A stretch of 64,000 bases of DNA from Streptomyces tanashiensis (lineage in GTDB: Bacteria; Actinomycetota; Actinomycetes; Streptomycetales; Streptomycetaceae): contig NZ_BMRZ01000003.1 in the NCBI RefSeq assembly GCF_014648895.1, positions 248,001 through 312,000 on the forward strand, in the 5' to 3' direction. Shown here piece after piece: positions 38,141-48,945 of this stretch; the first letter of the stretch is position 1; each line of letters begins with the position of its first letter. Made by a program: the position numbers and the translations under genes. The notes under the pieces were generated by a model. It saw only the letters and a program-made list of their open reading frames with translations, had not been told where the DNA came from and made no database searches.

Positions 38141-38500
38141 ATGGCCGGAGAGCCGCAGAGCGACTGCCTGTTCTGCAAGATCGTGGCAGGGGAGGTGCCG
38201 GCGACGATCGTGCGCGAGACGGAGACCACCGTCGCGTTCCGCGACATCAACCCGCAGGCGCCCACGCACGTCCTCGTGATCCCGCGCGTCCACTACCCCG
38301 ACGCGGCCTCGCTGGCCGCCGCCGCGCCGACCGTCGCCGCCGACATACTGCGCGAGGCGGGCGAGGTCGCCGAGCAGGAGAAGATCGACGGCAGCGGCTT
38401 CCGGGTCGTCTTCAACACCGGCGCCGGTGCCGGCCAGACCGTCTTCCACGCCCACGCGCACGTCCTCGGCGGCCGCGGTCTCAACTGGCCCCCCGGATAG
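38141..38500 (+). CDS. HIT family nucleotide hydrolase (HINT-like)
   Basis: 119 aa from ATG 38141, which has GAGGAGG 8 nt upstream. CLFCKIVAGEVPA at the start and the His triad VFHAHAHVLGGRG are diagnostic. It hydrolyses purine nucleoside phosphoramidates or adenylyl-lysine. TAGCAT at 38085-38090 may be the -10, 50 nt upstream; GTG 38099 is an in-frame alternative start 8 nt after it. It is followed 3 bp later by RNase Z. Confidence 0.94.
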   Translation: MAGEPQSDCLFCKIVAGEVPATIVRETETTVAFRDINPQAPTHVLVIPRVHYPDAASLAAAAPTVAADILREAGEVAEQEKIDGSGFRVVFNTGAGAGQTVFHAHAHVLGGRGLNWPPG

Positions 38501-38503
38501 CCC

Positions 38504-39409
38504 GTGTCCGTACGCGAACTGGTCGTCCTCGGGACCGCGAGCCAGGTCCCGACCCGGCACCGCAACCACAACGGCTACGTGCTGCTCTGGGACGGCCGGG
38601 GCATCCTCTTCGACCCCGGCGAGGGCACCCAGCGGCAGATGCTGCGCGCCGGGGTCGCCGCCCACGACCTCGACCGGATCTGCGTCACGCACTTCCACGG
38701 CGACCACTCGCTCGGCCTGGCCGGGGTGATCCAGCGGATCAACCTCGACCAGGTCCCGCACCCGGTCACCGCCCACTACCCGGCGAGCGGGCAGCACTTC
38801 TTCGAGCGGCTGCGGTACGCCACGGCCTACCGCGAGACCGTGCAGCTGACCGAGGCGCCGGTGGACGCCGACGGGCCGCTCGCCGTCACCGAGGACTTCA
38901 CCCTCGACGCCCGCCGGCTCTCCCATCCCGTCGAGTCCTACGGCTACCGGATCACCGAGCCCGACGGGCGCCGCATCCTGCCCGAGAAGCTCGCCGAGCA
39001 CGGCATCAAGGGCCCCGACGTCGGCCGGATCCAGCGCGACGGCAGCCTGAACGGCGTCACCCTCGACGACGTCAGCGAGGTCCGGCGCGGGCAGCGCTTC
39101 GCCTTCGTCATGGACACCCGGCTCTGCGACGGGGTGCACGCCCTCGCCGACGGCGCCGACTTGCTCGTCATCGAGTCGACCTTCCTCGACGAGGACGCCC
39201 GGCTCGCCACCGATCACGGCCATCTGACGGCCGGACAGGCCGCCGCCGTCGCACGCGACGCGGGCGTGCGGCATCTCGTCCTGACCCACTTCTCGCAGCG
39301 CTACTCCGACCCCGCCGCGTTCGAACGGCAGGCGCGGGCGGCCGGATTCGACGGCGAGCTGAGCATCGCCCAGGACCTCATGAGGGTCCCCGTACCGAAA
39401 CGAACGTGA
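38504..39409 (+). CDS. rnz: Ribonuclease Z (tRNA 3'-processing endonuclease)
   Basis: 301 aa, GTG start. Long-known RNase Z motifs: [26 protein letters not shown] (metal site), [30 protein letters not shown] and LTHFSQRY. Since the tRNAs in this window lack encoded CCA, 3' trimming by RNase Z is required for them. The stop overlaps the start of the next gene (GTGA). Confidence 0.95.
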   Translation: MSVRELVVLGTASQVPTRHRNHNGYVLLWDGRGILFDPGEGTQRQMLRAGVAAHDLDRICVTHFHGDHSLGLAGVIQRINLDQVPHPVTAHYPASGQHFFERLRYATAYRETVQLTEAPVDADGPLAVTEDFTLDARRLSHPVESYGYRITEPDGRRILPEKLAEHGIKGPDVGRIQRDGSLNGVTLDDVSEVRRGQRFAFVMDTRLCDGVHALADGADLLVIESTFLDEDARLATDHGHLTAGQAAAVARDAGVRHLVLTHFSQRYSDPAAFERQARAAGFDGELSIAQDLMRVPVPKRT

Positions 39410-40410
39410 CCATGCCTGTACCCAAGGCCGAACTGCACCTCCACATCGAAGGCACCCTCGAACCCGAGCTGGCCTTCGCGCTCGCCGCGCGCAACGGCGT
39501 CACCCTGCCGTACGCGGACACCGCCGCCCTCCGCGAGGCGTACCGCTTCAGCGACCTCCAGTCCTTCCTGGACCTGTACTACGGCCTCATGGCGGTCCTG
39601 CGCACCGCCGAGGACTTCACCGAACTCGCCGACGCCTACCTGGAGCGGGCCGCCGCGCAGGGCGTCCGGCACGCCGAGATCTTCTTCGACCCGCAGGCGC
39701 ACACCGCCCGCGGCGTCCCGATCGGCACCGTGATCGAGGGCCTCGGCGCCTCCCTCGACCGCGCCGAGGAGCGGTACGGGATCTCCACCCGGCTCATCCT
39801 GTGCTTCCTGCGCGACGAGTCGGCCGAGTCGGCCCTCGCGACCCTGGAGGCCGCGAAGCCGTACCTCCACCGGATCACCGGAGTCGGCCTCGACTCGGCG
39901 GAGGTCGGCCACCCGCCGGCCAAGTTCCGCGAGGTGTACGAGGAGGCCGCCCGGCTCGGCCTCCGCCGCGTCGCCCACGCGGGCGAGGAGGGTCCCGCGG
40001 CCTATGTGCGGGAGGCCCTGGACGTCCTCGGCGTGGAGCGGATCGACCACGGTCTGCGCTGCATGGAGGACCCGTCGCTCGTCGAGCGGCTGGTGCGCGA
40101 GCGGGTGCCGCTCACGCTCTGCCCCCTGTCGAACGTCCGGCTCCGCGTCATCGACACCCTCGCCGACCATCCGCTCCGCGCGATGATGACGGCGGGGCTG
40201 ATGGTGACCGTCAACTCCGACGACCCCGCGTACTTCGGGGGGTACGTCGGGGACAACTTCGACGGGGTGCGGGACGCGCTGGGCCTGGAGCCGGAGCAGC
40301 TCCGTGAGCTGGCGCGGAACTCGTTCGAGGCGTCGTTCCTGGAGGACGACGAGGCGCGTCGGGAGCGGTACCTCTCCGAGGTGGAGGCGTACGAGTTCGG
40401 CGGGGCGTAG
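39406..40410 (+). CDS. Adenosine deaminase family enzyme, probably adenine deaminase type 2
   Basis: 334 aa, GTG start overlapping the rnz stop; ATG 39412 is an alternative. Zinc and catalytic residues: [30 protein letters not shown]. The GTLEPE and [13 protein letters not shown] motifs match the adenine deaminase subgroup (Aah1-like) better than true adenosine deaminase. It deaminates adenine to hypoxanthine in purine salvage. Subgroup assignment is from memory of the motifs. Confidence 0.88.
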   Translation: MTMPVPKAELHLHIEGTLEPELAFALAARNGVTLPYADTAALREAYRFSDLQSFLDLYYGLMAVLRTAEDFTELADAYLERAAAQGVRHAEIFFDPQAHTARGVPIGTVIEGLGASLDRAEERYGISTRLILCFLRDESAESALATLEAAKPYLHRITGVGLDSAEVGHPPAKFREVYEEAARLGLRRVAHAGEEGPAAYVREALDVLGVERIDHGLRCMEDPSLVERLVRERVPLTLCPLSNVRLRVIDTLADHPLRAMMTAGLMVTVNSDDPAYFGGYVGDNFDGVRDALGLEPEQLRELARNSFEASFLEDDEARRERYLSEVEAYEFGGA

Positions 40411-40468
40411 CCGGTACGGGGCGGGGCGGGCGCCGGTGGGGTGCGGGGGTGCCTGCGGCGGGCTCTTT

Positions 40469-40545
40469 CCCCACCCCGCCCCTTCCCGAACCGGGGCTCC
40501 GCCCCGGACCCCGGTCCTCAAACGCCGGACGGGCTGATTCTCAGC
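40469..40545 (+). repeat. Streptomycete-type dispersed intergenic repeat
   Basis: CCCCACCCCGCCCCTTCCCG, then a hairpin CCGGGGC-TCC-GCCCCGG, then CCTCAAACGCCGGACGGGCT. I recognise this string as very common between genes in streptomycete genomes. Its first part is nearly repeated near 21712. It lies between convergent genes and may serve as a terminator. Confidence 0.65.
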
Positions 40546-40548
40546 CCC

Positions 40549-41781
40549 TCACCCCCGGTCGCTCGGCCTCGCCAGGCCGAACGCCGAGCGCGCCGGCCGG
40601 CGGGCGGACGACCGGACACGGATCGTCGTCACCGTGAGGCCCGCCGCGGAGGCGTTCGCGTGGCGGGCGACCGCCGTCATCGGGGCCGCCACCAGCAGGA
40701 GCAGGGCGCAGAGGACCAGGCCCATGCCCGGGTAGCCCGCGTGGTCGGAGAGCAGGGAGCCGGTCACCGGGCCGCAGGCGACGCCCAGGGAGGAGGCCGA
40801 GCCGACCGTCACGGCCCAGCGGCCGCGCGGGTCGAGGGAGGCGGCCAGGCCCAGGAGGTAGGACAGGACGACCGGGTAGACGGCGTTCCACAGGATCTCG
40901 CCGGTCGCGAAGGTGGCGAGGTCCCGGGCGGTCGAGCTCAGCAGGACGCAGCCCGCGATCGCCGCCGTGCCCACGCCGATCGGGACCGCCCGGCCCAGGC
41001 GCGAGCCGAGCGCGCCCGCCGCCGTGACGCCGGCGAGTCCCGCGCCGAGCGCCGCCGCGAAGACCGCGCCGACGGTGACCTCGGAGAGACCGGCCTGGGT
41101 GAGGCCGATGCGGCCGCTCACGCCCCAGAGGGCGTTCTGCGCGAGGGACCAGCACAGGATGCCCCCGGCGAGCACGGCACCGGCCCGCAGGTGGGGGAGG
41201 GGGCCGGAGGCCGTCGTGGCCTCGCGCGTGGCGCGCGGGGTGGCCGGGATGCGCGTCGTGACCGGCCACACCAGGAGCGCCGCGCAGGCGATCGCGAGGA
41301 GCGGGGGAGCGTGGCCGCCGCCCAGGTGCGGGAGGGTCAGGTAGAGGGCGCCCGCCGTCGCCGAGACGGACAGCAGGCCGAGCGTGGAGGCCCGGTGGGG
41401 GTCGCGCCGGCCGGCGATCCCGGCCACGGCCACCGCCGTCGCCGTGCCCGAGCCGAGGCCGCCGAGGACCGCGCCCGCGACGACCAGGGGCACGAGGCCG
41501 GTCGCGGCGGCGGAGCCGTAGCCGACGGCCATCGCGAGCAGGCCCGCGCGGGCGGCCCGGCGCGGGCCGATCCGCTCCCCGCGCGCGGCGAGGGTGAAGC
41601 CGGCCGTGGAGGAGCCGAGGAGCAGGACGGAGCCGATCAGGCCCGCCTGGGACGGGGCGAGGCCGAGTCCGGCGGAGAGGCGGCCGACGACGGTCGGCAG
41701 GAGGTACGGGGCGAGGTAGCCGGCCGTGAAGAGGGCGACGAGGGCGACGAGGGCCCCCGCGCCGCGGGTCCGCGAGGACAT
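40549..41781 (-). CDS. MFS transporter
   Basis: 410 aa from ATG 41781 (MSSRTRGAG); the open frame goes further upstream without coding character. About 12 membrane helices. Motifs: ALFTAGYLAPYLLPTVVG in TM1 and RGERIGPRRAARAGLL after TM2. The C-terminal tail is basic. The substrate is unknown. It is divergent from the PfkB kinase with 257 bp between starts. Confidence 0.85.
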   Translation of the reverse strand: MSSRTRGAGALVALVALFTAGYLAPYLLPTVVGRLSAGLGLAPSQAGLIGSVLLLGSSTAGFTLAARGERIGPRRAARAGLLAMAVGYGSAAATGLVPLVVAGAVLGGLGSGTATAVAVAGIAGRRDPHRASTLGLLSVSATAGALYLTLPHLGGGHAPPLLAIACAALLVWPVTTRIPATPRATREATTASGPLPHLRAGAVLAGGILCWSLAQNALWGVSGRIGLTQAGLSEVTVGAVFAAALGAGLAGVTAAGALGSRLGRAVPIGVGTAAIAGCVLLSSTARDLATFATGEILWNAVYPVVLSYLLGLAASLDPRGRWAVTVGSASSLGVACGPVTGSLLSDHAGYPGMGLVLCALLLLVAAPMTAVARHANASAAGLTVTTIRVRSSARRPARSAFGLARPSDRG

Positions 41782-41785
41782 GGGC

Positions 41786-41797
41786 GTTCCCTGGAAC
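41786..41797. promoter_or_regulatory. Palindrome before the MFS start codon
   Basis: GTTCC-CT-GGAAC, a perfect 5-bp dyad 4 nt upstream of the MFS ATG (minus strand). It could be an operator or an RNA element over the ribosome site (AGGGA). Confidence 0.3.
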
Positions 41798-42038
41798 GGA
41801 AGGGGAGGGGTGGAGCGCCCGGTGGTGTGCGCGGGGCACGGGGTCGCCGGATCATGTGTATCAAGCAGGTGAGCGGCGGGAGAAGGTGGTTTCCGCCGGT
41901 TCGGCGTGTGATCCGGGTCACCAGGGGTTTGGCGGGCGGGTTCGGGGGTAGGAGGCCGCTCTTCCTGTGCGTCCCACCCGTCACCCCACCCCCATCGGGC
42001 ACACTGAACTGATCCGCACCACGACCGGGGAGCCTGCC

Positions 42039-43157
42039 GTGAGCACAGCAAGGGGAGACCAGCCGCAACACGACGCCGGGGTCGACCCGTTGGTGTGCCT
42101 GCGCGAGCCCACCGATCCCGACTGCGACGTCTTCCTGACGGGCACCGTCTTCCTCGACATCATCTTCACCGGCCTCGACAGCGCCCCCGTCCGCGGCACC
42201 GAGTCCTGGGCCCGGGGCATGGGGTCGAGCCCGGGCGGCGTCGCCAACATGGCCACCGCCCTCGCCCGCCTCGGGCTCCGCACCTCGCTCGCCGCCGCGT
42301 TCGGCGACGACCACTACGGCGAGTACTGCTGGGACGCCCTGGAGCAGGGTGAGGGGATCGATCTCTCGCTCTCCCGGACCGTCCCCGGCTGGCACTCCCC
42401 GGTCACCGTCTCCATGGCCTACGAGGGCGAGCGCACGATGGTCTCCCACGGCCACGAGGCCCCGCCGCTCGACGGCGCCCTGCCCGCCTACCCGCCGCAC
42501 GCGCGCGCGGCCGTCGCCTCCCTCGTGCCCGGCCGCTCCGAGGAGTGGGTCGCCCAGGCCGCCCGCGGCGGCGCCAAGGTCTTCGCCGACGTCGGCTGGG
42601 ACGACACCGGCCACTGGGACCTGGCCGGTCTCACCGACCTCCAGCACTGCGAGGCCTTCCTGCCCAACGCGGCCGAGGCGATGCGCTACACCCGCACCGA
42701 CTGCCCGCGGGCCGCCGCCCGCGCCCTCGCCGACAAGGTCCGCTACGCGGTCGTCACCCTCGGCTCCGAGGGCGCCTACGCCGTCGACGGCGCCACCGGC
42801 GAGACCGCCGAGGTCCCCGCGATCCAGGTCTCCGCCCTCGACCCGACCGGCGCCGGCGACGTCTTCGTCGCGGGTTTCGTCACCGGCACCCTCGCCGACT
42901 GGCCGCTCGCCGACCGGCTCGCCTTCGCCGGTCTGACCGCCGCGCTGTCCGTGCAGGAGTTCGGCGGGTCGCTGTCCGCCCCCACGTGGGGCGAGATCGC
43001 CGCCTGGTGGCAGCACGTCCAGGGCCACGCCCGTCAGGACCCCGAGGCGCTGCGCGGCCGCTACGCCTTCCTGGAGCGGCTCCTGCCCGCCCCGGCGCGC
43101 CCCTGGCCGCTGCGCAGGGCGGTGCCGACGATCGGGTTCCGGGCGGCCGCCTCGTAA
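42039..43157 (+). CDS. PfkB-family carbohydrate kinase
   Basis: 372 aa from GTG 42039, with ggggag upstream. The ribokinase-type fold shows GTVFLDIIFTGLD, SSPGGVANMATALARLG (sugar-binding GG) and the anion-hole motif DPTGAGDVFVAGF with catalytic Asp. The substrate may be a sugar or nucleoside. It stands between a divergent exporter and phoH. Confidence 0.9.
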   Translation: MSTARGDQPQHDAGVDPLVCLREPTDPDCDVFLTGTVFLDIIFTGLDSAPVRGTESWARGMGSSPGGVANMATALARLGLRTSLAAAFGDDHYGEYCWDALEQGEGIDLSLSRTVPGWHSPVTVSMAYEGERTMVSHGHEAPPLDGALPAYPPHARAAVASLVPGRSEEWVAQAARGGAKVFADVGWDDTGHWDLAGLTDLQHCEAFLPNAAEAMRYTRTDCPRAAARALADKVRYAVVTLGSEGAYAVDGATGETAEVPAIQVSALDPTGAGDVFVAGFVTGTLADWPLADRLAFAGLTAALSVQEFGGSLSAPTWGEIAAWWQHVQGHARQDPEALRGRYAFLERLLPAPARPWPLRRAVPTIGFRAAAS

Positions 43158-43263
43158 ACCGCTACGGGCTTGCCGGTGCCGAGTCGTAGGCTTGGTAGCC
43201 GAGAGGTTGTCGAGCAGCGAGAACCCTGCAACGGGAGGTATGTGCAGGCCACAGTGCCGGCCC

Positions 43264-44310
<1,047 letters not shown>

Positions 44311-44339
44311 CGATTTAACGAGAGAAGTACACAAGCACC

Positions 44340-44837
44340 ATGTCGATCGACGTCAACAACGAGTCCGGTACCGAGGTCGACGAGCAGGCGATCCTCGACA
44401 TCGCCCGCTACGCGCTCGCGCGCATGCGCATCCACCCGCTCTCCGAGCTCTCGGTGATCGTCGTGGACGCGGAGGCCATGGAGCAGCTCCACATCCAGTG
44501 GATGGACCTGCCCGGACCGACGGACGTCATGTCCTTCCCGATGGACGAGCTGCGCCCGCCGTCGAAGGACGACGAGGAGCCCCCGCAGGGGCTCCTCGGC
44601 GACATCGTGCTCTGCCCCGAGGTCGCCACCCAGCAGGGCAAGGACGCGCCGACGCAGCACTCCATGGACGAGGAGCTCCAGCTCCTCACCGTCCACGGGG
44701 TGCTGCACCTGCTCGGGTACGACCACGAGGAGCCCGACGAGAAGGCCGAGATGTTCGGCCTCCAGGCGGCGATCGTCGACGGCTGGCGCGAGGAGAAGGG
44801 CCTCACCGGCCCGTCCCCGGCGCCGACCGTCTCCTGA
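44340..44837 (+). CDS. ybeY: Endoribonuclease YbeY
   Basis: 165 aa. The metal motif H3xH5xH is present as [11 protein letters not shown]. The upstream part [20 protein letters not shown] is also diagnostic. YbeY takes part in 16S rRNA 3'-end maturation and ribosome quality control. It lies in an operon with phoH, the CBS-domain protein and, beyond an interruption, era. Confidence 0.97.
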   Translation: MSIDVNNESGTEVDEQAILDIARYALARMRIHPLSELSVIVVDAEAMEQLHIQWMDLPGPTDVMSFPMDELRPPSKDDEEPPQGLLGDIVLCPEVATQQGKDAPTQHSMDEELQLLTVHGVLHLLGYDHEEPDEKAEMFGLQAAIVDGWREEKGLTGPSPAPTVS

Positions 44838-44841
44838 CCCG

Positions 44842-46137
44842 ATGGACGTTTCGCTGATCCTCGGCGCCGTCGCGCTGGTCGTCGTGGCCTGGCTCGCCGC
44901 CTGCGCCGAGGCCGGCCTCGCCCGCGTCTCCAGCTTCCGCGCCGCCGAGGCCGTCCGGTCCGGGCGGCGCGGCGCGGACAAGCTGGCCCAGGTCGCCGCC
45001 GACCCGACCCGCTATCTCAACGTGGCGCTGCTCGTCCGCGTCGCCTGCGAGATGGCGGCCGGCGTCCTCGTCACGTACGCCTGCCTGGAGGCCTTCCCGG
45101 AGACCTGGGAGGCGCTGCTCGTCGCCATCGTCGTCATGGTCCTCGTCTCGTACGTGGCCGTCGGCGTCTCGCCGCGCACCATCGGCCGCCAGCACCCGCT
45201 GAACACGGCGACCGCCGCCGCGTACGTGCTGCTGCCGCTCGCCCGGATCATGGGCCCCATCCCGCAGCTGCTGATCCTCATCGGCAACGCCCTGACCCCG
45301 GGCAAGGGCTTCCGCAAGGGCCCCTTCGCCTCCGAGGCCGAGCTGCGGGCCATGGTCGACCTCGCCGAGCAGGAGTCGCTGATCGAGGACGAGGAGCGCC
45401 GCATGGTGCACTCGGTCTTCGAGCTGGGCGACACCCTCGTCCGCGAGGTGATGGTGCCCCGGACCGATCTGATCTGCATCGAGCGGTACAAGACGATCCG
45501 TCAGGCCCTCACCCTCGCGCTGCGCTCCGGCTTCTCCCGGATCCCGGTCACCGGGGAGAACGAGGACGACATCGTCGGCATCGTCTACCTGAAGGACCTG
45601 GTCCGCAGGACCCACATCAACCGGGACTCCGAGTCCGACCTGGTGTCCACCGCGATGCGGCCCGCCGCCTTCGTGCCCGACACCAAGAACGCCGGTGACC
45701 TGCTGCGCGAGATGCAGCAGGAGCGCAACCACGTCGCCGTCGTCATCGACGAGTACGGCGGCACGGCCGGCATCGTCACCATCGAGGACATCCTGGAGGA
45801 GATCGTCGGCGAGATCACCGACGAGTACGACCGGGAGCTGCCGCCCGTCGAGGAGCTCGGCGACGACCGCTACCGGGTCACCGCCCGCCTCGACATCGGC
45901 GACCTCGGCGAGCTGTACGGCTTCGGCCCCGACGAGTTCGACGACGAGGACGTGGAGACCGTCGGCGGTCTGCTCGCCAAGGCGCTCGGCCGGGTCCCGA
46001 TCTCGGGCGCCAAGGCGGTCGTGGAGCTGCCGGACGGGCGGTCGCTGCGACTGACGGCCGAGGCTCCCGCCGGCCGCCGGAACAAGATCGTCACCGTGCT
46101 CGTGGAACCGCTGGAACCGGAGGGGAAGCCGGAATGA
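44842..46137 (+). CDS. CNNM/CorC-type membrane protein (DUF21-CBS-CorC_HlyC)
   Basis: 431 aa. Four membrane segments form the DUF21 domain (1-190), followed by a CBS pair (about 210-330, [37 protein letters not shown]) and a CorC_HlyC domain (about 345-425). The family exports Mg2+/Co2+ or regulates transporters; older annotation is hemolysin. It starts 4 bp after ybeY and overlaps the next gene (ATGA). Confidence 0.95.
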   Translation: MDVSLILGAVALVVVAWLAACAEAGLARVSSFRAAEAVRSGRRGADKLAQVAADPTRYLNVALLVRVACEMAAGVLVTYACLEAFPETWEALLVAIVVMVLVSYVAVGVSPRTIGRQHPLNTATAAAYVLLPLARIMGPIPQLLILIGNALTPGKGFRKGPFASEAELRAMVDLAEQESLIEDEERRMVHSVFELGDTLVREVMVPRTDLICIERYKTIRQALTLALRSGFSRIPVTGENEDDIVGIVYLKDLVRRTHINRDSESDLVSTAMRPAAFVPDTKNAGDLLREMQQERNHVAVVIDEYGGTAGIVTIEDILEEIVGEITDEYDRELPPVEELGDDRYRVTARLDIGDLGELYGFGPDEFDDEDVETVGGLLAKALGRVPISGAKAVVELPDGRSLRLTAEAPAGRRNKIVTVLVEPLEPEGKPE

Positions 46138-46487
46138 CGCCCGACGAGCTGCGCGCCTTCTGCCTGGACTTCAACGACGCGACGGAGGAGTTCCCGTTCA
46201 GTCCGGACGTCTCCGTCTTCAAGGTCGCCGGGAAGATGTTCGCGCTCTCGTGGCTCGACGCCGAGCCGCTGCGGGTCAATCTCAAGTGCGATCCGGACGA
46301 GGCGGTACGGCTCCGCGAGGAGCACCCGGCGATCGCCCCCGGCTACCACATGAACAAGCGGCACTGGAACACCGTGACCGTCGCGGAGCTCCCGGACCGG
46401 ATGGTCCGGGAGCTCGTCGAGGACTCGTACGACCTCGTCGTCGCCGGTCTTCCGAAGGCGGTACGGCTCCGCCTCGACCGCCCCTGA
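46134..46487 (+). CDS. MmcQ/YjbR family protein
   Basis: 117 aa, ATG overlapping the stop of the CBS gene. LDFNDATEEFPF, FALSWLDAEPLRVNLKCDP and HMNKRHWNTVTV are the family hallmarks. It has a CyaY-like fold and may bind DNA; its role is unknown. It ends 1 bp before the end of the convergent exporter. Confidence 0.93.
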   Translation: MTPDELRAFCLDFNDATEEFPFSPDVSVFKVAGKMFALSWLDAEPLRVNLKCDPDEAVRLREEHPAIAPGYHMNKRHWNTVTVAELPDRMVRELVEDSYDLVVAGLPKAVRLRLDRP

Positions 46488-46488
46488 G

Positions 46489-47919
46489 TCAGGACCGGCG
46501 CCGCAGGCCGAGGGCGACCAGGACGGCCGCACCGACCACGATCGCCGCGTCGAGGGCGATCACCGTGCGGACCCCGGCGAACAGGTCGGAGCCGGTGGTG
46601 GCGAGCACGCCGAGCAGCGGGATGCCGACGGTCAGACCGACCTGCTGGGTGGTGGTGACCAGACCGGTCGCGAGCCCCTGCTCCTCGTCGCGCACGCCGG
46701 AGGTGACGGTCACGCCGTACGAGATGATCGCGCCGAGGTGCAGCATCGACGCCAGGGAGACCGCCACGGTCGCCAGGACCGCGCCCGACTCCCGGCCGAT
46801 GCCGAGCAGCGCGGCGGTGAGCAGGCCCTGACCGGCGAGCGAGACCACCAGCGTGCGGTGGGCTCCGAACCGGCCGATGACCTTCGGCGTGATCATGCCG
46901 GCGAGGACCGAGAAGGCGCCCTGGACGCCGAAGACGATGCCGGAGGCGAGGGCCGAGAGGCCGAGGGTCTCCTGCAGGTACAGGGTCAGGGCGAAGACGA
47001 TCGTCGACATCATCGAGAAGGTGACCAGACCGCCCACGTTGCCGAAGGCGACGGTCCGGCGGCGCAGCACCGGCAGCGAGACCAGCGGGGCCGGGTGCCG
47101 GGACTCGATCACGCCGAACGCCACGAGCAGCAGCACGCCGGCGGCGAGGGTGACGGGGACGTCGACGCCGCCGAAGCCGCGCTCGGCCGCCGTCGTCAGG
47201 GCGTAGATCAGGGAGAGCAGACCGCCGGTGACGGTCAGCGCACCGGGCACGTCGAGGCGGGGCCGCTCGGGTGTGCGGGACTCGGGCAGCAGGCCCGGGG
47301 CGAGCGGCAGGACGATCACGGTGAAGACGGCGAGCAGGCCCATCGTGGAGCGCCAGCCGAGGGTGTCGGTCATGACCCCGCCGAGCACCATGCCGATGGT
47401 GAAGCCGAGGGACATCAGGGTGCCGGAGATGCCCAGCGCCCTCGCCCGCAGCGGGCCCTCGGGGAAGACGGTGGTGAGCAGCGCCATGCCGGTGGGCACG
47501 ATCGCCGCCGCGCCGAGGCCCTGGAGGGCGCGGCCGACGAGGAAGACGCCCGGACTCCAGGCGAAGGTGGCGAGCAGGGAGGCCGCGCCGAAGAGCACGA
47601 GGCCGGAGAGGAAGAGCTTCTTGCGGCCGAAGAGGTCGCCGATCCGGCCGAAGAGGAGCAGGAAGCCGCCGGAGGGGAGGGCGAAGGCGGTGACGGCCCA
47701 CTGGAGGGCGGACGGGTCGAAGCGGAGGTCGGCGCCGAGGACGGGCAGGGCGACGTTCAGGACGGAGAAGTCGAGCGCCACCATGAACTGGGCGGCGCAC
47801 AGCACGAAGAGGACGAGCCGGTCGCGGCCGGTGAGGGCCGGGGGAGCGGCCGGTGCCGTGGCGTCGGCGGTGGGGGCGGAGGCGGTGGGGGAGTCGGGCG
47901 GGGAGGTCGTCGTTGCCAT
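46489..47919 (-). CDS. MFS exporter, DHA2 family (second module)
   Basis: 476 aa from ATG 47919. About 14 membrane helices. TM1 reads AQFMVALDFSVLNVALP, and motif A GRIGDLFGRKKLF follows. It is a paralogue of the exporter at 4204 in family, length and arrangement. It is divergent from an XRE/MmyB-like regulator. The substrate is unknown. The pair separates YjbR from the deaminase-like gene. Confidence 0.92.
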   Translation of the reverse strand: MATTTSPPDSPTASAPTADATAPAAPPALTGRDRLVLFVLCAAQFMVALDFSVLNVALPVLGADLRFDPSALQWAVTAFALPSGGFLLLFGRIGDLFGRKKLFLSGLVLFGAASLLATFAWSPGVFLVGRALQGLGAAAIVPTGMALLTTVFPEGPLRARALGISGTLMSLGFTIGMVLGGVMTDTLGWRSTMGLLAVFTVIVLPLAPGLLPESRTPERPRLDVPGALTVTGGLLSLIYALTTAAERGFGGVDVPVTLAAGVLLLVAFGVIESRHPAPLVSLPVLRRRTVAFGNVGGLVTFSMMSTIVFALTLYLQETLGLSALASGIVFGVQGAFSVLAGMITPKVIGRFGAHRTLVVSLAGQGLLTAALLGIGRESGAVLATVAVSLASMLHLGAIISYGVTVTSGVRDEEQGLATGLVTTTQQVGLTVGIPLLGVLATTGSDLFAGVRTVIALDAAIVVGAAVLVALGLRRRS

Positions 47920-47964
47920 GTCCCCACCTTCGAGGGAAGGGAACAACGCTGGGGAGCGGGAACT

Positions 47965-48007
47965 TATCCTGTTGGTCGCACCACCAGGCACCACCAGGCA
48001 CCACCAT
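47965..48007 (+). promoter_or_regulatory. Regulator promoter with three 10-bp direct repeats
   Basis: TATCCT at 47965-47970 is a likely -10. It is followed by GCACCACCAG, GCACCACCAG and GCACCACCAT starting at 47978, 47988 and 47998. A 10-bp period places the same face of the DNA helix in each unit. The core CACCACCAGG recurs, one base changed and inverted, in the other XRE/exporter promoter at 4135. Confidence 0.55.
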
Positions 48008-48030
48008 GCGTCCAGGGGGAGGAAGCACAC

Positions 48031-48918
48031 GTGGCCACCGCTCTCGAGAGCACCAGCGCGAAGCAGCACCGACTCGGCGAACTGCGCGAGTTCCTGATGA
48101 GCCGTCGGGCCCGGGTCAGCCCGGCCGAGGCGGGACTCCCGGACGGCGGTGCGCGCCGGCGCACCCCGGGCCTGCGCCGTGAGGAGGTCGCGGTCCTCGC
48201 GGGCGTCGGGGTCTCCTGGTACCAGTGGCTGGAGCAGGGCCGGGACATCACCGTCTCCCCGCACGTCCTCGACTCGGTCGCGCGCGTGCTGCGGCTGAGC
48301 CCGGTCGAGCGCCGCCATCTGTACGTCCTGGCGGCGCTGAACCCGCCGGCCCCGGAGACGGCGCCCGAGGACCGGGACATGTGCGACGGCCTGCGGCGGC
48401 TCATCGACGCGTGGATGCCGTTCCCGGCGCACATCATGGACCAGTACTGGAACGCCGTCATGTACAACGACGCGGCCGCGGTCGTGCTCGGGATGCGGCC
48501 GGGCATCACCCAGAACTGCCTGATCGACTTCTTCACGGACCCGCTGTACCGCGGGCGGCTGACCCACTGGGAGGAGATCGCGCCGAGGGTCGTCGCGCAG
48601 TTCCGTTCGGCCTGCTCGGAGTGCCCGGACGACGAGGGCTTCCGGGCGGTCGTCGAGGAGGCGAAGGGGCTGAGCCCGGAGTTCACGGAGCTGTGGGAGC
48701 GGCGGGACATCCTGCCGGGCGGTCAGAACCGCAAGGAGGTGGAGCACCCGCTGGTCGGCACGCTGGTCGTGGAGGCGACCCAGCTCAGGGTCCCGGCCCG
48801 TCCGGACCTGGTCATCGTGCTGCACACGCCGCTGCCGGAGGCGGACACGGCCGAGAAGCTGGAGTGGCTGGTGTCGCCGGAGGGGCGCCGCGGGGCGATG
48901 TACCCGGTCGCGGGCTGA
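48031..48918 (+). CDS. XRE-family regulator with MmyB-like ligand-binding domain (second module)
   Basis: 295 aa from GTG 48031 after gggggagga; the long open frame upstream is the shadow of the exporter. Helix-turn-helix RRRTPGLRREEVAVLAGVGV plus SWYQWLEQGR, then an MmyB-type sensor domain (YWNAVMYNDAAAVVLGM). It is very similar in architecture to the regulator at 3203. It presumably represses the divergent DHA2 exporter. Confidence 0.93.
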   Translation: MATALESTSAKQHRLGELREFLMSRRARVSPAEAGLPDGGARRRTPGLRREEVAVLAGVGVSWYQWLEQGRDITVSPHVLDSVARVLRLSPVERRHLYVLAALNPPAPETAPEDRDMCDGLRRLIDAWMPFPAHIMDQYWNAVMYNDAAAVVLGMRPGITQNCLIDFFTDPLYRGRLTHWEEIAPRVVAQFRSACSECPDDEGFRAVVEEAKGLSPEFTELWERRDILPGGQNRKEVEHPLVGTLVVEATQLRVPARPDLVIVLHTPLPEADTAEKLEWLVSPEGRRGAMYPVAG

Positions 48919-48933
48919 TCATCCTCACGGATC

Positions 48934-48939
48934 TATGCT
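48934..48939 (+). promoter_or_regulatory. Candidate -10 box of a leaderless transcript
   Basis: TATGCT lies 6 nt before ATG 48946; no ribosome-binding site is seen before that start. Confidence 0.45.
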
Positions 48940-48945
48940 CGCCCC

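Noticed and set aside
46738..48030. In-frame extension of the second XRE regulator by 430 codons
   Set aside because: It is the antisense shadow of the DHA2 exporter. A ribosome site and GTG at 48031 fit the regulator's normal length.
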